DNA from: Clostridia bacterium
GTDB taxonomy: Bacteria; Bacillota_A; Clostridia; Oscillospirales; CAG-382
Direction: 5' to 3'
Assembly: GCA_017517985.1 (NCBI GenBank)
Contig: JAFWWX010000188.1
Span: 1 to 5,801, forward strand
Length of the DNA stretch: 5,801 bases
The notes under the pieces were generated by a model, which worked only from the letters and a program-made list of their open reading frames with translations, searched no databases and was not told the DNA's origin. The translations under genes and the position numbers were made by a program. Of the stretch, positions 1-5,441 are shown piece by piece; positions within the stretch are counted from its first letter, which is position 1; every line of letters begins with the position of its first letter.

Positions 1-315
1 ATATTTTTGCTGGTAATCTACACCGAGACCGTTAACAAGTCCGCTTCCGAATCCTGACGGCCAGCCGTTTTCATCATACGCCCAGGCACCCATACCTCTT
101 TTTTCAGCTTCAGAAACGGATGCTTCAACATTTGAAAACCATTCTTCGCCCATATATTCAGTCTGAAGTCCGCCTCTCGCATGCATAAAAAATCCACCAA
201 GACCTGCTTCATCCATTAATTTAATCTGATTTCTGGTTTCGTCACATTCCAGTTTTTCGTTCCAGCTCCAGAACGGAATAGGTCTGTACTTTTTAGGGAC
301 ATTTTTAAAATCCAT
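1..315 (-). CDS. GH106-like glycoside hydrolase (alpha-L-rhamnosidase-related), N-terminal part
   Basis: This is a partial gene: 105 codons are visible and the frame stays open to the window edge. The protein starts MDFKNVPKKYRPIPFWSWNE and carries, in order, a PFWSWN motif (residues 14-19), a GGFFMHARGGL segment (40-50), a GEEWF segment (56-60) and a YDENGWPSG motif (80-88). From memory of the family, this series marks the N-terminal start of the catalytic region in GH106 and related large bacterial glycosidases, many annotated as alpha-L-rhamnosidases. No signal peptide is visible, so a cytoplasmic enzyme acting on imported glycosides is likely. The start is fixed by a perfect AGGAGGT (323-329) seven bases upstream. 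The gene has its own promoter and lies beyond the terminator of the BMC operon, so it is a separate unit. Exact substrate is unknown; rhamnosides would suit the neighbouring propanediol-type compartment. Family placement is fairly sure, specificity is not. Confidence 0.8.
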   Translation of the reverse strand, partial: MDFKNVPKKYRPIPFWSWNEKLECDETRNQIKLMDEAGLGGFFMHARGGLQTEYMGEEWFSNVEASVSEAEKRGMGAWAYDENGWPSGFGSGLVNGLGVDYQQKY

Positions 316-347
316 ACCGATTACCTCCTAATTTATAAAAATAAAGT

Positions 348-363
348 ACAATGATTTCATCGT
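348..363. promoter_or_regulatory. Imperfect palindrome, candidate operator
   Basis: On the minus strand the sequence is ACGATGAAATCATTGT, a near-palindrome with ATGA/TCAT half-sites and one mismatched outer pair. It would lie about 4 to 19 bases after the predicted start of transcription of the glycosidase gene, a usual place for a repressor to block elongation or initiation. It only loosely resembles a catabolite-responsive element (three mismatches to the usual consensus). Which protein binds, if any, cannot be told from the sequence. Confidence 0.3.
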
Positions 364-373
364 AGATGCATTT

Positions 374-402
374 ATTATATCATACTCTTTAATAAATTTC
401 AA
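374..402 (-). promoter_or_regulatory. Sigma-A type promoter for the glycosidase gene
   Basis: Read on the minus strand, TTGAAA (397-402) is followed after exactly 17 bases by a perfect TATAAT (374-379), and the -10 box is preceded by TGA, giving an extended -10 (TGnTATAAT). Transcription should start near 367, leaving a leader of about 50 bases before the ATG at 315. The promoter sits just after the terminator of the upstream operon, so the glycosidase gene is independently expressed. Confidence 0.8.
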
Positions 403-422
403 GCATAAAAACTACTATTTTA

Positions 423-464
423 AAACAAAAACTCCCACTGTCACACAGGTGAACAGTGGGAGTT
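423..464 (-). terminator. Intrinsic terminator of the BMC operon
   Basis: A 12-bp perfect stem pairs 430-441 (AACTCCCACTGT) with 453-464 (ACAGTGGGAGTT). It can be lengthened by three more pairs (442-444 with 449-451) across a one-base bulge. On the minus strand the hairpin runs directly into TTTTTGTTTTA. It begins two bases after the stop codon of the alcohol dehydrogenase gene, marking the 3' end of the operon. There is no comparable T-run on the plus strand, so it works in one direction. Confidence 0.93.
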
Positions 465-466
465 AA

Positions 467-1609
467 TTATCTTGCGAAAACTTCTATCCCTTTAAGTATT
501 TTTTCTACTGCAGTTGAATCAATTTTTCTTGGGTTTGTGGCTGTGCAGGCATCATTAACTGCACTCTTAATAATGTGGGATTTATATTTTTCGTATTCAG
601 ACCTTGTAACTCCCGCATCTGCAAGGGTCTGAGGAATTCCAAGCATCTTTGACATTCTTTTTATCTCATTAACAAGATTCTGTGCTCCCTGTTTATCAGA
701 AAAGCAAGGAAGTCCTATAAATCTTGCAATTTTTGCCATTTTAGTACAAGCAATAGAAGTTTTTCCATAAACTGCACCCTCAAGCTCTGCGTTATACTTC
801 ATAACGTGATACAGCATCATTGCGTTTGCTCTGCCGTGAGGAATATGAAAAACAGCACCAAGTGCATGAGCTATACCATGATTTACACCAAGACTTGCAT
901 CATTAAATGCCATTCCCGCAAGACAGGATGCAGTGTGCATTTTTTCTCTTGCCTCAAGATTATTTCCATCTTTGCAGGCTATCGGTAAATATTCAAATGA
1001 GAGTTCAAGTGCTTTTTCAGCAAAAGCATCAGTAAAATCATTTGCTCCGGTGGAGATATATGCTTCAAGTGCATGTGTAATAACATCAAAGCCGGTATCT
1101 GCGGTAATATTAGCAGGAACGCTCTTTACAAGCTCACTTGAAAGTACTGCAATATCCGGAAGAAGCTTATCAGAAACGAGAGGATATTTAACGCCCGCTT
1201 CTCTATCTGTAATAACAGCAAATTTTGTAACCTCGCTTCCTGTTCCGCTTGTTGTTGGAACAGCAATAAGAGGAATTCTTTTTCCGGTCTTCTTCCCGTA
1301 CATAAGAATTGTAGATTTGGCAGCGTCTATTGACGAGCCTCCTCCAAGTGCAACTACAACATCTGTATTTTTTTCAAGCAAAAATTCCAGCGCCTTTACA
1401 ATAAGTTCAATCGGAGGATCCGGAATTGTTTCAGAGAAAACAGAGATATTCTTACAACCTGTCATTAGGTTCTTTATTGACTCTGCGTTTCCGGATTTTA
1501 CCATAAATGCATCGGTAAAGATTACTGCATTTTCATAATTTAAGCAGGAAAGTGATGAAAGAGAATCTTCGCCGAAGTATACTTTTGTTTTTACCTCAAA
1601 AATATTCAT
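467..1609 (-). CDS. pduQ: PduQ-like iron-containing alcohol dehydrogenase
   Basis: The 380-residue protein is a group III (iron-containing) alcohol dehydrogenase. It shows the nucleotide-binding GGGSSIDAAK (89-98) and PTTSGTGSEVT (118-128). The expected metal ligands are all present: D175 and H179 in GFDVITHALEAY, H244 in NHGIAHALG and H258 in HIPHGRANA; H248 matches the catalytic-site histidine of FucO. Segments such as SVFSETIPDP, DFTDAFAEKA and a late TNPR closely match propanol dehydrogenase PduQ as I recall it, and the length (PduQ is about 370) agrees. PduQ reduces propanal to 1-propanol and regenerates NAD+ inside the compartment. The gene is the last of the operon, 15 bases after the DeoR gene. 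Its Shine-Dalgarno is weak (GGTAT), so translation may depend on coupling. A lactaldehyde reductase (FucO-type) role is the main alternative. Confidence 0.88.
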   Translation of the reverse strand: MNIFEVKTKVYFGEDSLSSLSCLNYENAVIFTDAFMVKSGNAESIKNLMTGCKNISVFSETIPDPPIELIVKALEFLLEKNTDVVVALGGGSSIDAAKSTILMYGKKTGKRIPLIAVPTTSGTGSEVTKFAVITDREAGVKYPLVSDKLLPDIAVLSSELVKSVPANITADTGFDVITHALEAYISTGANDFTDAFAEKALELSFEYLPIACKDGNNLEAREKMHTASCLAGMAFNDASLGVNHGIAHALGAVFHIPHGRANAMMLYHVMKYNAELEGAVYGKTSIACTKMAKIARFIGLPCFSDKQGAQNLVNEIKRMSKMLGIPQTLADAGVTRSEYEKYKSHIIKSAVNDACTATNPRKIDSTAVEKILKGIEVFAR

Positions 1610-1624
1610 TTTAATATACCGTCA

Positions 1625-2383
1625 TCAATAATATAGTTTAATTCCTTTACTTTCAAAGAAGTTTTTCCACTTCTCATCAGGTTCAATATCTGTTACAACA
1701 ATGTCCACTCCATCAATAATTCCAAGTTTTACAAAGGATATTTTATCAAATTTCGTATGGTCAACAGCAAGAATAACAGTCTTTGCAGAGCCAAGAAATT
1801 TCTTTTTAAGCTGAGCAAAGGGTTCTCTTGTATCTGTTATCCCCTTTTCAATATCAATTCCTTTGCAAGAAAGTATTGCATAGTCAACATGATATTTACC
1901 AACTATTTCTTCGGCAGCACTTCCATAAAATGACATGGACTCACTTCTGTACTGACCGCCGGTTGAAATTACATTCCAGTCATTACCTGAAGGCAGGTCA
2001 AGAAGAATTTCAACGGAATTAGTTATAATAGTCAGATTTGTTTTTGAAAAAATACTCTTTACTGCAAAAATCGCTGTGGTACTTGAATCAAGTAGCAGGC
2101 TATCTCCGTCTTCAATCAGAGAACCGATTATTTCAGCAATATACTTTTTTCCTTCAACATTAGTCTGCTTTCTTATAAGATACGGAACATCGCTTGCTGT
2201 GTTGTCCATTCTGACAGCTCCGCCATATGTTTTTTTTGCATATCCGTCGCTTTCAAGTTTTTCAAGGTCACGGCGTATTGTTTCCTCTGTAACTTCATAC
2301 TTCTCCGCAAGCTCTGATACTATAACTTTTCCATCAAGCATCAGCTTCTGAAGTATCTCGTTACGTCTTTCTATCGGTAACAT
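1625..2383 (-). CDS. DeoR-family transcriptional regulator
   Basis: The protein has 252 residues, normal for the family. The N-terminus (1-57) is a DeoR winged helix-turn-helix with VSELAEKYEVTEETIRRDL (22-40) and the usual YGGAV (53-57). The rest is a ribose-5-phosphate-isomerase-like effector domain, recognisable from DSSTT (99-103), TNS (121-123), TGG (141-143), GITD (181-184) and a VDHTKF segment (207-212). Such regulators usually repress sugar-use operons and release DNA when they bind a phosphorylated sugar. Lying inside a propanediol-type BMC operon, it may respond to a phosphorylated deoxy-sugar such as rhamnulose- or fuculose-1-phosphate; that is inference. Its ATG comes one base after the stop of the shell-protein gene before it (TGATATG) and no clear Shine-Dalgarno is seen, so translational coupling is likely. 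Its place in the operon implies autoregulation. Confidence 0.92.
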   Translation of the reverse strand: MLPIERRNEILQKLMLDGKVIVSELAEKYEVTEETIRRDLEKLESDGYAKKTYGGAVRMDNTASDVPYLIRKQTNVEGKKYIAEIIGSLIEDGDSLLLDSSTTAIFAVKSIFSKTNLTIITNSVEILLDLPSGNDWNVISTGGQYRSESMSFYGSAAEEIVGKYHVDYAILSCKGIDIEKGITDTREPFAQLKKKFLGSAKTVILAVDHTKFDKISFVKLGIIDGVDIVVTDIEPDEKWKNFFESKGIKLYY

Positions 2384-2384
2384 A

Positions 2385-2936
2385 TCAGAGAATGGATGCC
2401 CAGAGGCTCTTGTCGGGATTTGGAATCACGGATGAATCAAGAAGAAGACCATCGTTGCCAATCTTCGCCTTTGCGGTTTCAATGGCTGCAGAAACCGCTG
2501 CAACATCACCTGTAAGAAGCATATAGGATTTTCCGCACATACCTCTTGCAATTCTAAGTTCAATAAGAGACACATCGCTTGTCTTTGCTGCAGTATCCGC
2601 TGCAACTATAATTGCAGGTGCGGAAAATGTTTCAAGTACTCCCAACGCCTTTGCAGTCTCAATATTTGCACCGCCATAAATTGCCGGGAATATATCCGCG
2701 TGGGGATTACCGAGAACAAATGAGTCTGTAAGTCTGTCTCCAAGCTGTATTTTTGCAGCATCAATTGCCGCACTTATTGCAGAAAGCTCGCCGGTTATTA
2801 TTGTAATGTATTTTCCGGGGCATACAACGCTTGACTGAATAATTTCTATATTTGCTGTTTTAATCATAAGATCGGCAGCTGTGATACCTGCAGAAACTGT
2901 CTGATATTCAACCATTCCGAGTGCTTTATTCATCAT
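2385..2936 (-). CDS. pduT: PduT-like tandem BMC-domain (BMC-T) shell protein with Fe-S pore cysteine
   Basis: The 183-residue protein contains two BMC domains: about 3-93 (starting NKALGMVEYQ) and 97-180 (starting ALGVLETFSA). It resembles PduT, including the VVCPGK motif and the SVIP ending followed by a late Trp (W179). In PduT the cysteine of this motif (Cys38) lines the trimer pore and binds one [4Fe-4S] cluster shared by three subunits; here it is C39, or C38 if the second of two adjacent ATGs is used. The first ATG is preferred because AGAGG lies eight bases upstream (eleven from the second). PduT is thought to pass electrons through the shell and to work with PduS, encoded 20 bases upstream. 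One oddity is a second cysteine, C134, in the GMCGKS loop of domain 2, where I recall PduT having a glycine. Confidence 0.93.
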   Translation of the reverse strand: MMNKALGMVEYQTVSAGITAADLMIKTANIEIIQSSVVCPGKYITIITGELSAISAAIDAAKIQLGDRLTDSFVLGNPHADIFPAIYGGANIETAKALGVLETFSAPAIIVAADTAAKTSDVSLIELRIARGMCGKSYMLLTGDVAAVSAAIETAKAKIGNDGLLLDSSVIPNPDKSLWASIL

Positions 2937-2956
2937 ATTAAATACCTCTGTCTTTC

Positions 2957-4285
2957 TTAGGGTTCAACAACCACATATTTATCTGTTACTTCCTTAATCT
3001 TTCCGTTAACAGGACAGTGTACGGAAGTACCAAGCTTTGATTCATCAAACATACCAAGTATATCGCCGATCTTTACTGTATCGCCGACTTTAACACATGC
3101 AGCAGAGGGAGCACCAATGCTCTGTGCTAGCATAATTTTAAGGTTCTTTGATGTGATCTCGGCATCAACAATTGGTGCTTCAACATCATATTTGGCAAGT
3201 CCGAGTCTCGCAACAAGTCTTGACATAGGAACCTTTCTGTATTCTCTTGTGGAGTTTACAGAGTCTGCTTCTAGTCCTTTAGGAGGCATAACACCTGCAT
3301 TTCTCAGACCACCCTTGATTTCGGCTATAATACTTCTGGGATTAAGTCCCTGACCGCAGGCATACATTTCACAAAGTCCACAGGATGAGCAGGAGAAAGT
3401 TCCAAGCATAGCAATACTGTCATTTGCAACACCACTTGCGGCAGCTCTCATTATCTTATGAGGTTCAATAGGATGGCCGAGAAGATTTCTCGAGCAAAGA
3501 TCAGTACACATTCTGCACTGACAGCAAGCCGCCATAGCACGCTTTACGCTGATAGTTATCGGTGTTACTCTTTTCTGAACTATGTATGCGTTTCTCGGCA
3601 TAACAAGAATTGCATTTGATGTCTTTGTAACAACATCGCTCTTTGCACCGATTCTACCGGTCATAGGTCCGCCTGCAACTATTACGGTGTCGGGATATGT
3701 TTCACCGCCTGCCATAGCAATCAGTTCACCATATGTAATGCCGAGAGGTGCTTTAAATGTACAAGGAGTCTTAACCTCACCTGCAACTGTTATGTATTTA
3801 TGTGTTACAGGAGCATTTTCCTTCCAAGCACGATATACATTATATATAGTTTCAACATTATAAACTATACAACCCACAGTTATGGGAAGTGCACCGGGAT
3901 TTACAACTCTGCCAGTTGTTTCGTAGATTGTTACTACTTCATCACCTGCAGGATATATTTCAGGAAGATATCCTATTTTTGTTTTGGGACACTTTGAAAG
4001 ATTAGCCTTAACTGCTTCTATAGCATCTGCATATGCATGCTTTACGGCAATAATAACCTGTGAAGCCTCAAGCGTATTTGCTATTTCTTCAAGTGTTTCC
4101 ATGATTTCGCTTGCATAATTTGCGAGCATCTGTCTGTGAAGTTTGAGAAGCGGTTCACATTCTGCACAGTTAAGTATTATGGTATCAGCAGCCATATTAA
4201 GCTTTGCATATGAGGGAAACCCAGCTCCGCCCGCACCAACTACACCGGCTTTTCGCATTATTTCGGAAAGCTTGTTAAGTTCCAT
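2957..4285 (-). CDS. pduS: PduS-like RnfC-type flavin/iron-sulfur electron-transfer protein
   Basis: The protein has 442 residues. It has a glycine-rich GAGGAGFPSY near the N-terminus (17-26) of the complex-I 51-kDa/RnfC flavin and nucleotide domain, an SLBB-type segment (about 163-213), and two [4Fe-4S] sites: C254, C257, C260, C264 and C299, C302, C305, C310. The C-terminal barrel-sandwich (lipoyl-like) fold shows KVGDTVKIGDILG (399-411) and PVNGKI (425-430). In B12-dependent Pdu systems PduS reduces cobalamin. In loci with a glycyl-radical diol dehydratase it is thought to serve electron transfer more generally; the window does not show which enzyme is used. PduS interacts with PduT, encoded next. 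The start is the ATG at 4285, with AAAGGA (4295-4300) nine bases upstream. A possible TTG at 4303 would place this ribosome site inside the gene and is rejected. Confidence 0.93.
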   Translation of the reverse strand: MELNKLSEIMRKAGVVGAGGAGFPSYAKLNMAADTIILNCAECEPLLKLHRQMLANYASEIMETLEEIANTLEASQVIIAVKHAYADAIEAVKANLSKCPKTKIGYLPEIYPAGDEVVTIYETTGRVVNPGALPITVGCIVYNVETIYNVYRAWKENAPVTHKYITVAGEVKTPCTFKAPLGITYGELIAMAGGETYPDTVIVAGGPMTGRIGAKSDVVTKTSNAILVMPRNAYIVQKRVTPITISVKRAMAACCQCRMCTDLCSRNLLGHPIEPHKIMRAAASGVANDSIAMLGTFSCSSCGLCEMYACGQGLNPRSIIAEIKGGLRNAGVMPPKGLEADSVNSTREYRKVPMSRLVARLGLAKYDVEAPIVDAEITSKNLKIMLAQSIGAPSAACVKVGDTVKIGDILGMFDESKLGTSVHCPVNGKIKEVTDKYVVVEP

Positions 4286-4294
4286 TTGTATACA

Positions 4295-4300
4295 TCCTTT
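4295..4300 (-). promoter_or_regulatory. Ribosome-binding site deciding the PduS start
   Basis: AAAGGA on the minus strand lies nine bases before the ATG at 4285. An in-frame TTG at 4303 would overlap this site and has no comparable site of its own, so the ATG is chosen. Confidence 0.8.
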
Positions 4301-4314
4301 CAAGCTATATATTT

Positions 4315-4566
4315 TTACTGTTCATCAACGATGCCAACAATTGCAGCATCTACAGGAGCATTTTCAAGTTCACAGCCAACTCTTGCTGCAGAACCTGTAG
4401 CTACAAGTACCTTTTCTCCAATACCTGCACCAACATTGTCTATTGCAACAAACTCCCCTTTTTCTTTCATATTTTCAAGAGGACGTACAACAAGCAATTT
4501 CTGTCCGACAAGTCTTTCGTTTTTGCGTGTGGCAATTATACTGCCTACTACTTTTCCTATAATCAT
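4315..4566 (-). CDS. eutN: EutN/CcmL-family BMC pentamer (vertex) protein
   Basis: The 83-residue protein starts MIIGKVVGSIIATRKNERLV and continues with GQKLLVVRP (21-29), VAIDNVGAGIGEKVLVATGS (40-59) and a final AAIVGIVDEQ. This is the complete EutN/CcmL/PduN beta-barrel pattern. Five subunits form the pentamer that caps the vertices of the polyhedral shell; few copies are needed relative to hexamers. The start is the ATG at 4566, which has AAAGGA (4576-4581) nine bases upstream and matches the normal family N-terminus. The frame stays open upstream to another ATG at 4650, which would add 28 residues; I do not favour it (see findings). The gene lies 152 bases after the last BMC-H gene, behind a stem-loop, and 29 bases before pduS. 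pduN is an equally valid symbol. Confidence 0.93.
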   Translation of the reverse strand: MIIGKVVGSIIATRKNERLVGQKLLVVRPLENMKEKGEFVAIDNVGAGIGEKVLVATGSAARVGCELENAPVDAAIVGIVDEQ

Positions 4567-4575
4567 AATTTCAGT

Positions 4576-4581
4576 TCCTTT
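4576..4581 (-). promoter_or_regulatory. Ribosome-binding site deciding the vertex-protein start
   Basis: AAAGGA on the minus strand stands nine bases before the ATG at 4566, the position where the conserved EutN/CcmL sequence begins. It supports the 83-residue product over the 111-residue one. Confidence 0.75.
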
Positions 4582-4664
4582 CGCAAAATCTCCTTTGCGG
4601 ATTTTACTCCATATTCCAAATTTCTTTAGAGTATCGAGTAAAATTCGCATATATATTTTCCTGC

Positions 4665-4705
4665 CTGCACAGGGGCAGTGATATGTTACTGCCCCTTGTA
4701 TGCAG
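4665..4705 (-). other. Intercistronic stem-loop between hexamer and pentamer genes
   Basis: A perfect 9-bp stem pairs 4671-4679 with 4688-4696 (AGGGGCAGT/ACTGCCCCT) around an 8-base loop. An outer 5-bp stem pairs 4665-4669 with 4701-4705 across a small internal loop. It begins 13 bases after the stop of the third BMC-H gene, where a terminator might be expected, but the minus strand continues GCAGGCAGGAAAATATAT with no T-run. It may act as an mRNA 3'-end stabiliser, a processing site or a weak attenuator. No gene is assigned to 4567-4718. Confidence 0.6.
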
Positions 4706-4718
4706 ATGTAATATTTTA

Positions 4719-5090
4719 TTACTTAAGTGCAGGAAGAATCTTTTCAACGTCCGCGTGAGGTCTGGGAATAACGTGAGTTGCAATAACTTCACCGAGACTT
4801 CCAGCTGCTGCTGCGCCTGTTTCAACAGCCGCCTTAACTGCGCCTACATCTCCTCTTACCATTACAGATACAAGACCGCTGCCGATCTTTTCTGTGCCTA
4901 CGAGTTCAACGTTTGCTGCCTTGAGCATTGCGTCTGCTGCTTCGATTGCTGCAACAAGACCGCGAGTTTCAATCATACCGAGTGCCTGCTGTACCATTTT
5001 TACATTCTCCTTTACAATTTTTGTTTCCTTTTTTTCTGCAACAACTTCTGTAGTTGCAGTTGCTGATTTTATTGTTTTCTTTGTAGCCAT
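4719..5090 (-). CDS. PduA/EutM-type BMC-H shell protein with N-terminal extension
   Basis: The frame codes for 123 residues. A standard BMC-H domain runs from M32 to the end, starting [13 protein letters not shown], with the edge lysine K57, the pore motif KIGSG (68-72) and VIPRPH near the C-terminus. Subtracting 31 gives PduA numbering: K26, N29, S40 and R79 are all kept. Such hexamers tile the facets of the shell and let small polar metabolites through the pore. Residues 1-31 are extra for the family: low complexity, 8 Lys, 6 Thr, 4 Glu, no hydrophobic core. Both starts have good ribosome sites: AAAGGG seven bases before the ATG at 5090, and AAAGGAG nine bases before the ATG at 4997. The gene may therefore give a 123- and a 92-residue product. 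The domain is almost a copy of the hexamer encoded at 5442-5717. Confidence 0.93.
   Translation of the reverse strand: MATKKTIKSATATTEVVAEKKETKIVKENVKMVQQALGMIETRGLVAAIEAADAMLKAANVELVGTEKIGSGLVSVMVRGDVGAVKAAVETGAAAAGSLGEVIATHVIPRPHADVEKILPALK
4732..4997. repeat. Direct repeat copy 1 (duplicated BMC-H domain)
   Basis: This stretch aligns with 5452-5717 at a constant offset of 720 bases with no gap. Long identical runs include GAAGAATCTTTTCAACGTC (4733-4751) and a 29-base run within 4870-4898. The repeat covers the BMC domain but not the N-terminal extension of the gene at 4719-5090. Confidence 0.85.
5007..5013 (-). promoter_or_regulatory. Internal ribosome-binding site for a shorter BMC-H product
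   Basis: AAAGGAG on the minus strand is a full Shine-Dalgarno, nine bases before the in-frame ATG at 4995-4997. That ATG is where the canonical BMC-H domain begins. The site lies inside the coding sequence of the extended form (codons for V26-K27-E28). Confidence 0.65.
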
Positions 5091-5125
5091 TTTATTTCCC
5101 TTTCCAACAAAGGTAAGCTATTTTA

Positions 5126-5410
5126 TTACTTCTGAAGTCTCTTTGCGCTTAAATTTACCATTCTTATGGTTTCATCGTGGGGATTTGCAATAACATTTGA
5201 CGCCATAATGGGATATGCAGCATTTTTCTTTGCACATTCAATAGCTTCTGCAACATCCGAAACAGAACCTGTAATAACTACAGTTACCATTCTGCCGCCA
5301 AGCTTTCTTTCCCAGGTAACAAACTGAACATCTGCACTCTTTGTCATGGCATCAAGTGCTGTTGTTGCTGCTACCACACCTGAGACTTCTATAAAGCCGA
5401 GTGATTTCAT
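5126..5410 (-). CDS. BMC-H shell protein with arginine pore (GGR)
   Basis: This 94-residue single BMC-domain protein starts MKSLGFIEVSGVVAATTALD and contains the edge lysine K24, the pore loop KLGGR (36-40), VTVVITGSVSDV (42-53) and VIANPH (73-78). It differs clearly from the two hexamers on either side. The pore residue after GG is Arg, so a hexamer would carry six positive charges around its pore, and the edge arginine of PduA (R79) is replaced by Asn. It probably forms a facet hexamer with a selectivity different from the GSG-type pores; favouring anions is an inference. The ATG at 5410 has AAAGG eight bases upstream. It follows the first BMC-H gene by 31 bases and precedes the extended one by 35. 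Confidence 0.93.
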   Translation of the reverse strand: MKSLGFIEVSGVVAATTALDAMTKSADVQFVTWERKLGGRMVTVVITGSVSDVAEAIECAKKNAAYPIMASNVIANPHDETIRMVNLSAKRLQK

Positions 5411-5441
5411 ACTCTCAACCTTTCAAATTGTCTTTGGTAAA

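Noticed and set aside
18..212. A 64-codon minus-strand frame overlapping the glycosidase
   Set aside because: It is in a different frame from the well-started GH106-like gene (start at 315 with a perfect ribosome site and family motifs). Its protein matches nothing I recognise.
933..1538. A 201-codon plus-strand open frame opposite the alcohol dehydrogenase gene
   Set aside because: It is a Ser/Ala/Ile-rich antisense shadow of a clear gene with all catalytic residues. No ribosome site or family likeness supports it.
4286..4303. TTG start adding six residues to PduS
   Set aside because: The extra codons span the AAAGGA ribosome site of the ATG at 4285, and the family begins at or near the later Met.
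4563..4616. A possible tiny frame from a TTG ending in a TGA that overlaps the vertex-protein ATG
   Set aside because: At about 18 codons with a TTG start it cannot be told from chance; its apparent AAAGGAG serves no well-spaced ATG.
4665..4705. The intercistronic stem-loop as a full intrinsic terminator
   Set aside because: No T-run follows on either strand, and essential shell and redox genes of the same operon lie downstream.
4604..4825. A 73-codon minus-strand frame across the end of the third BMC-H gene and the gap after it
   Set aside because: It starts inside the BMC-H gene in the wrong frame, crosses the stem-loop and shows no family pattern.
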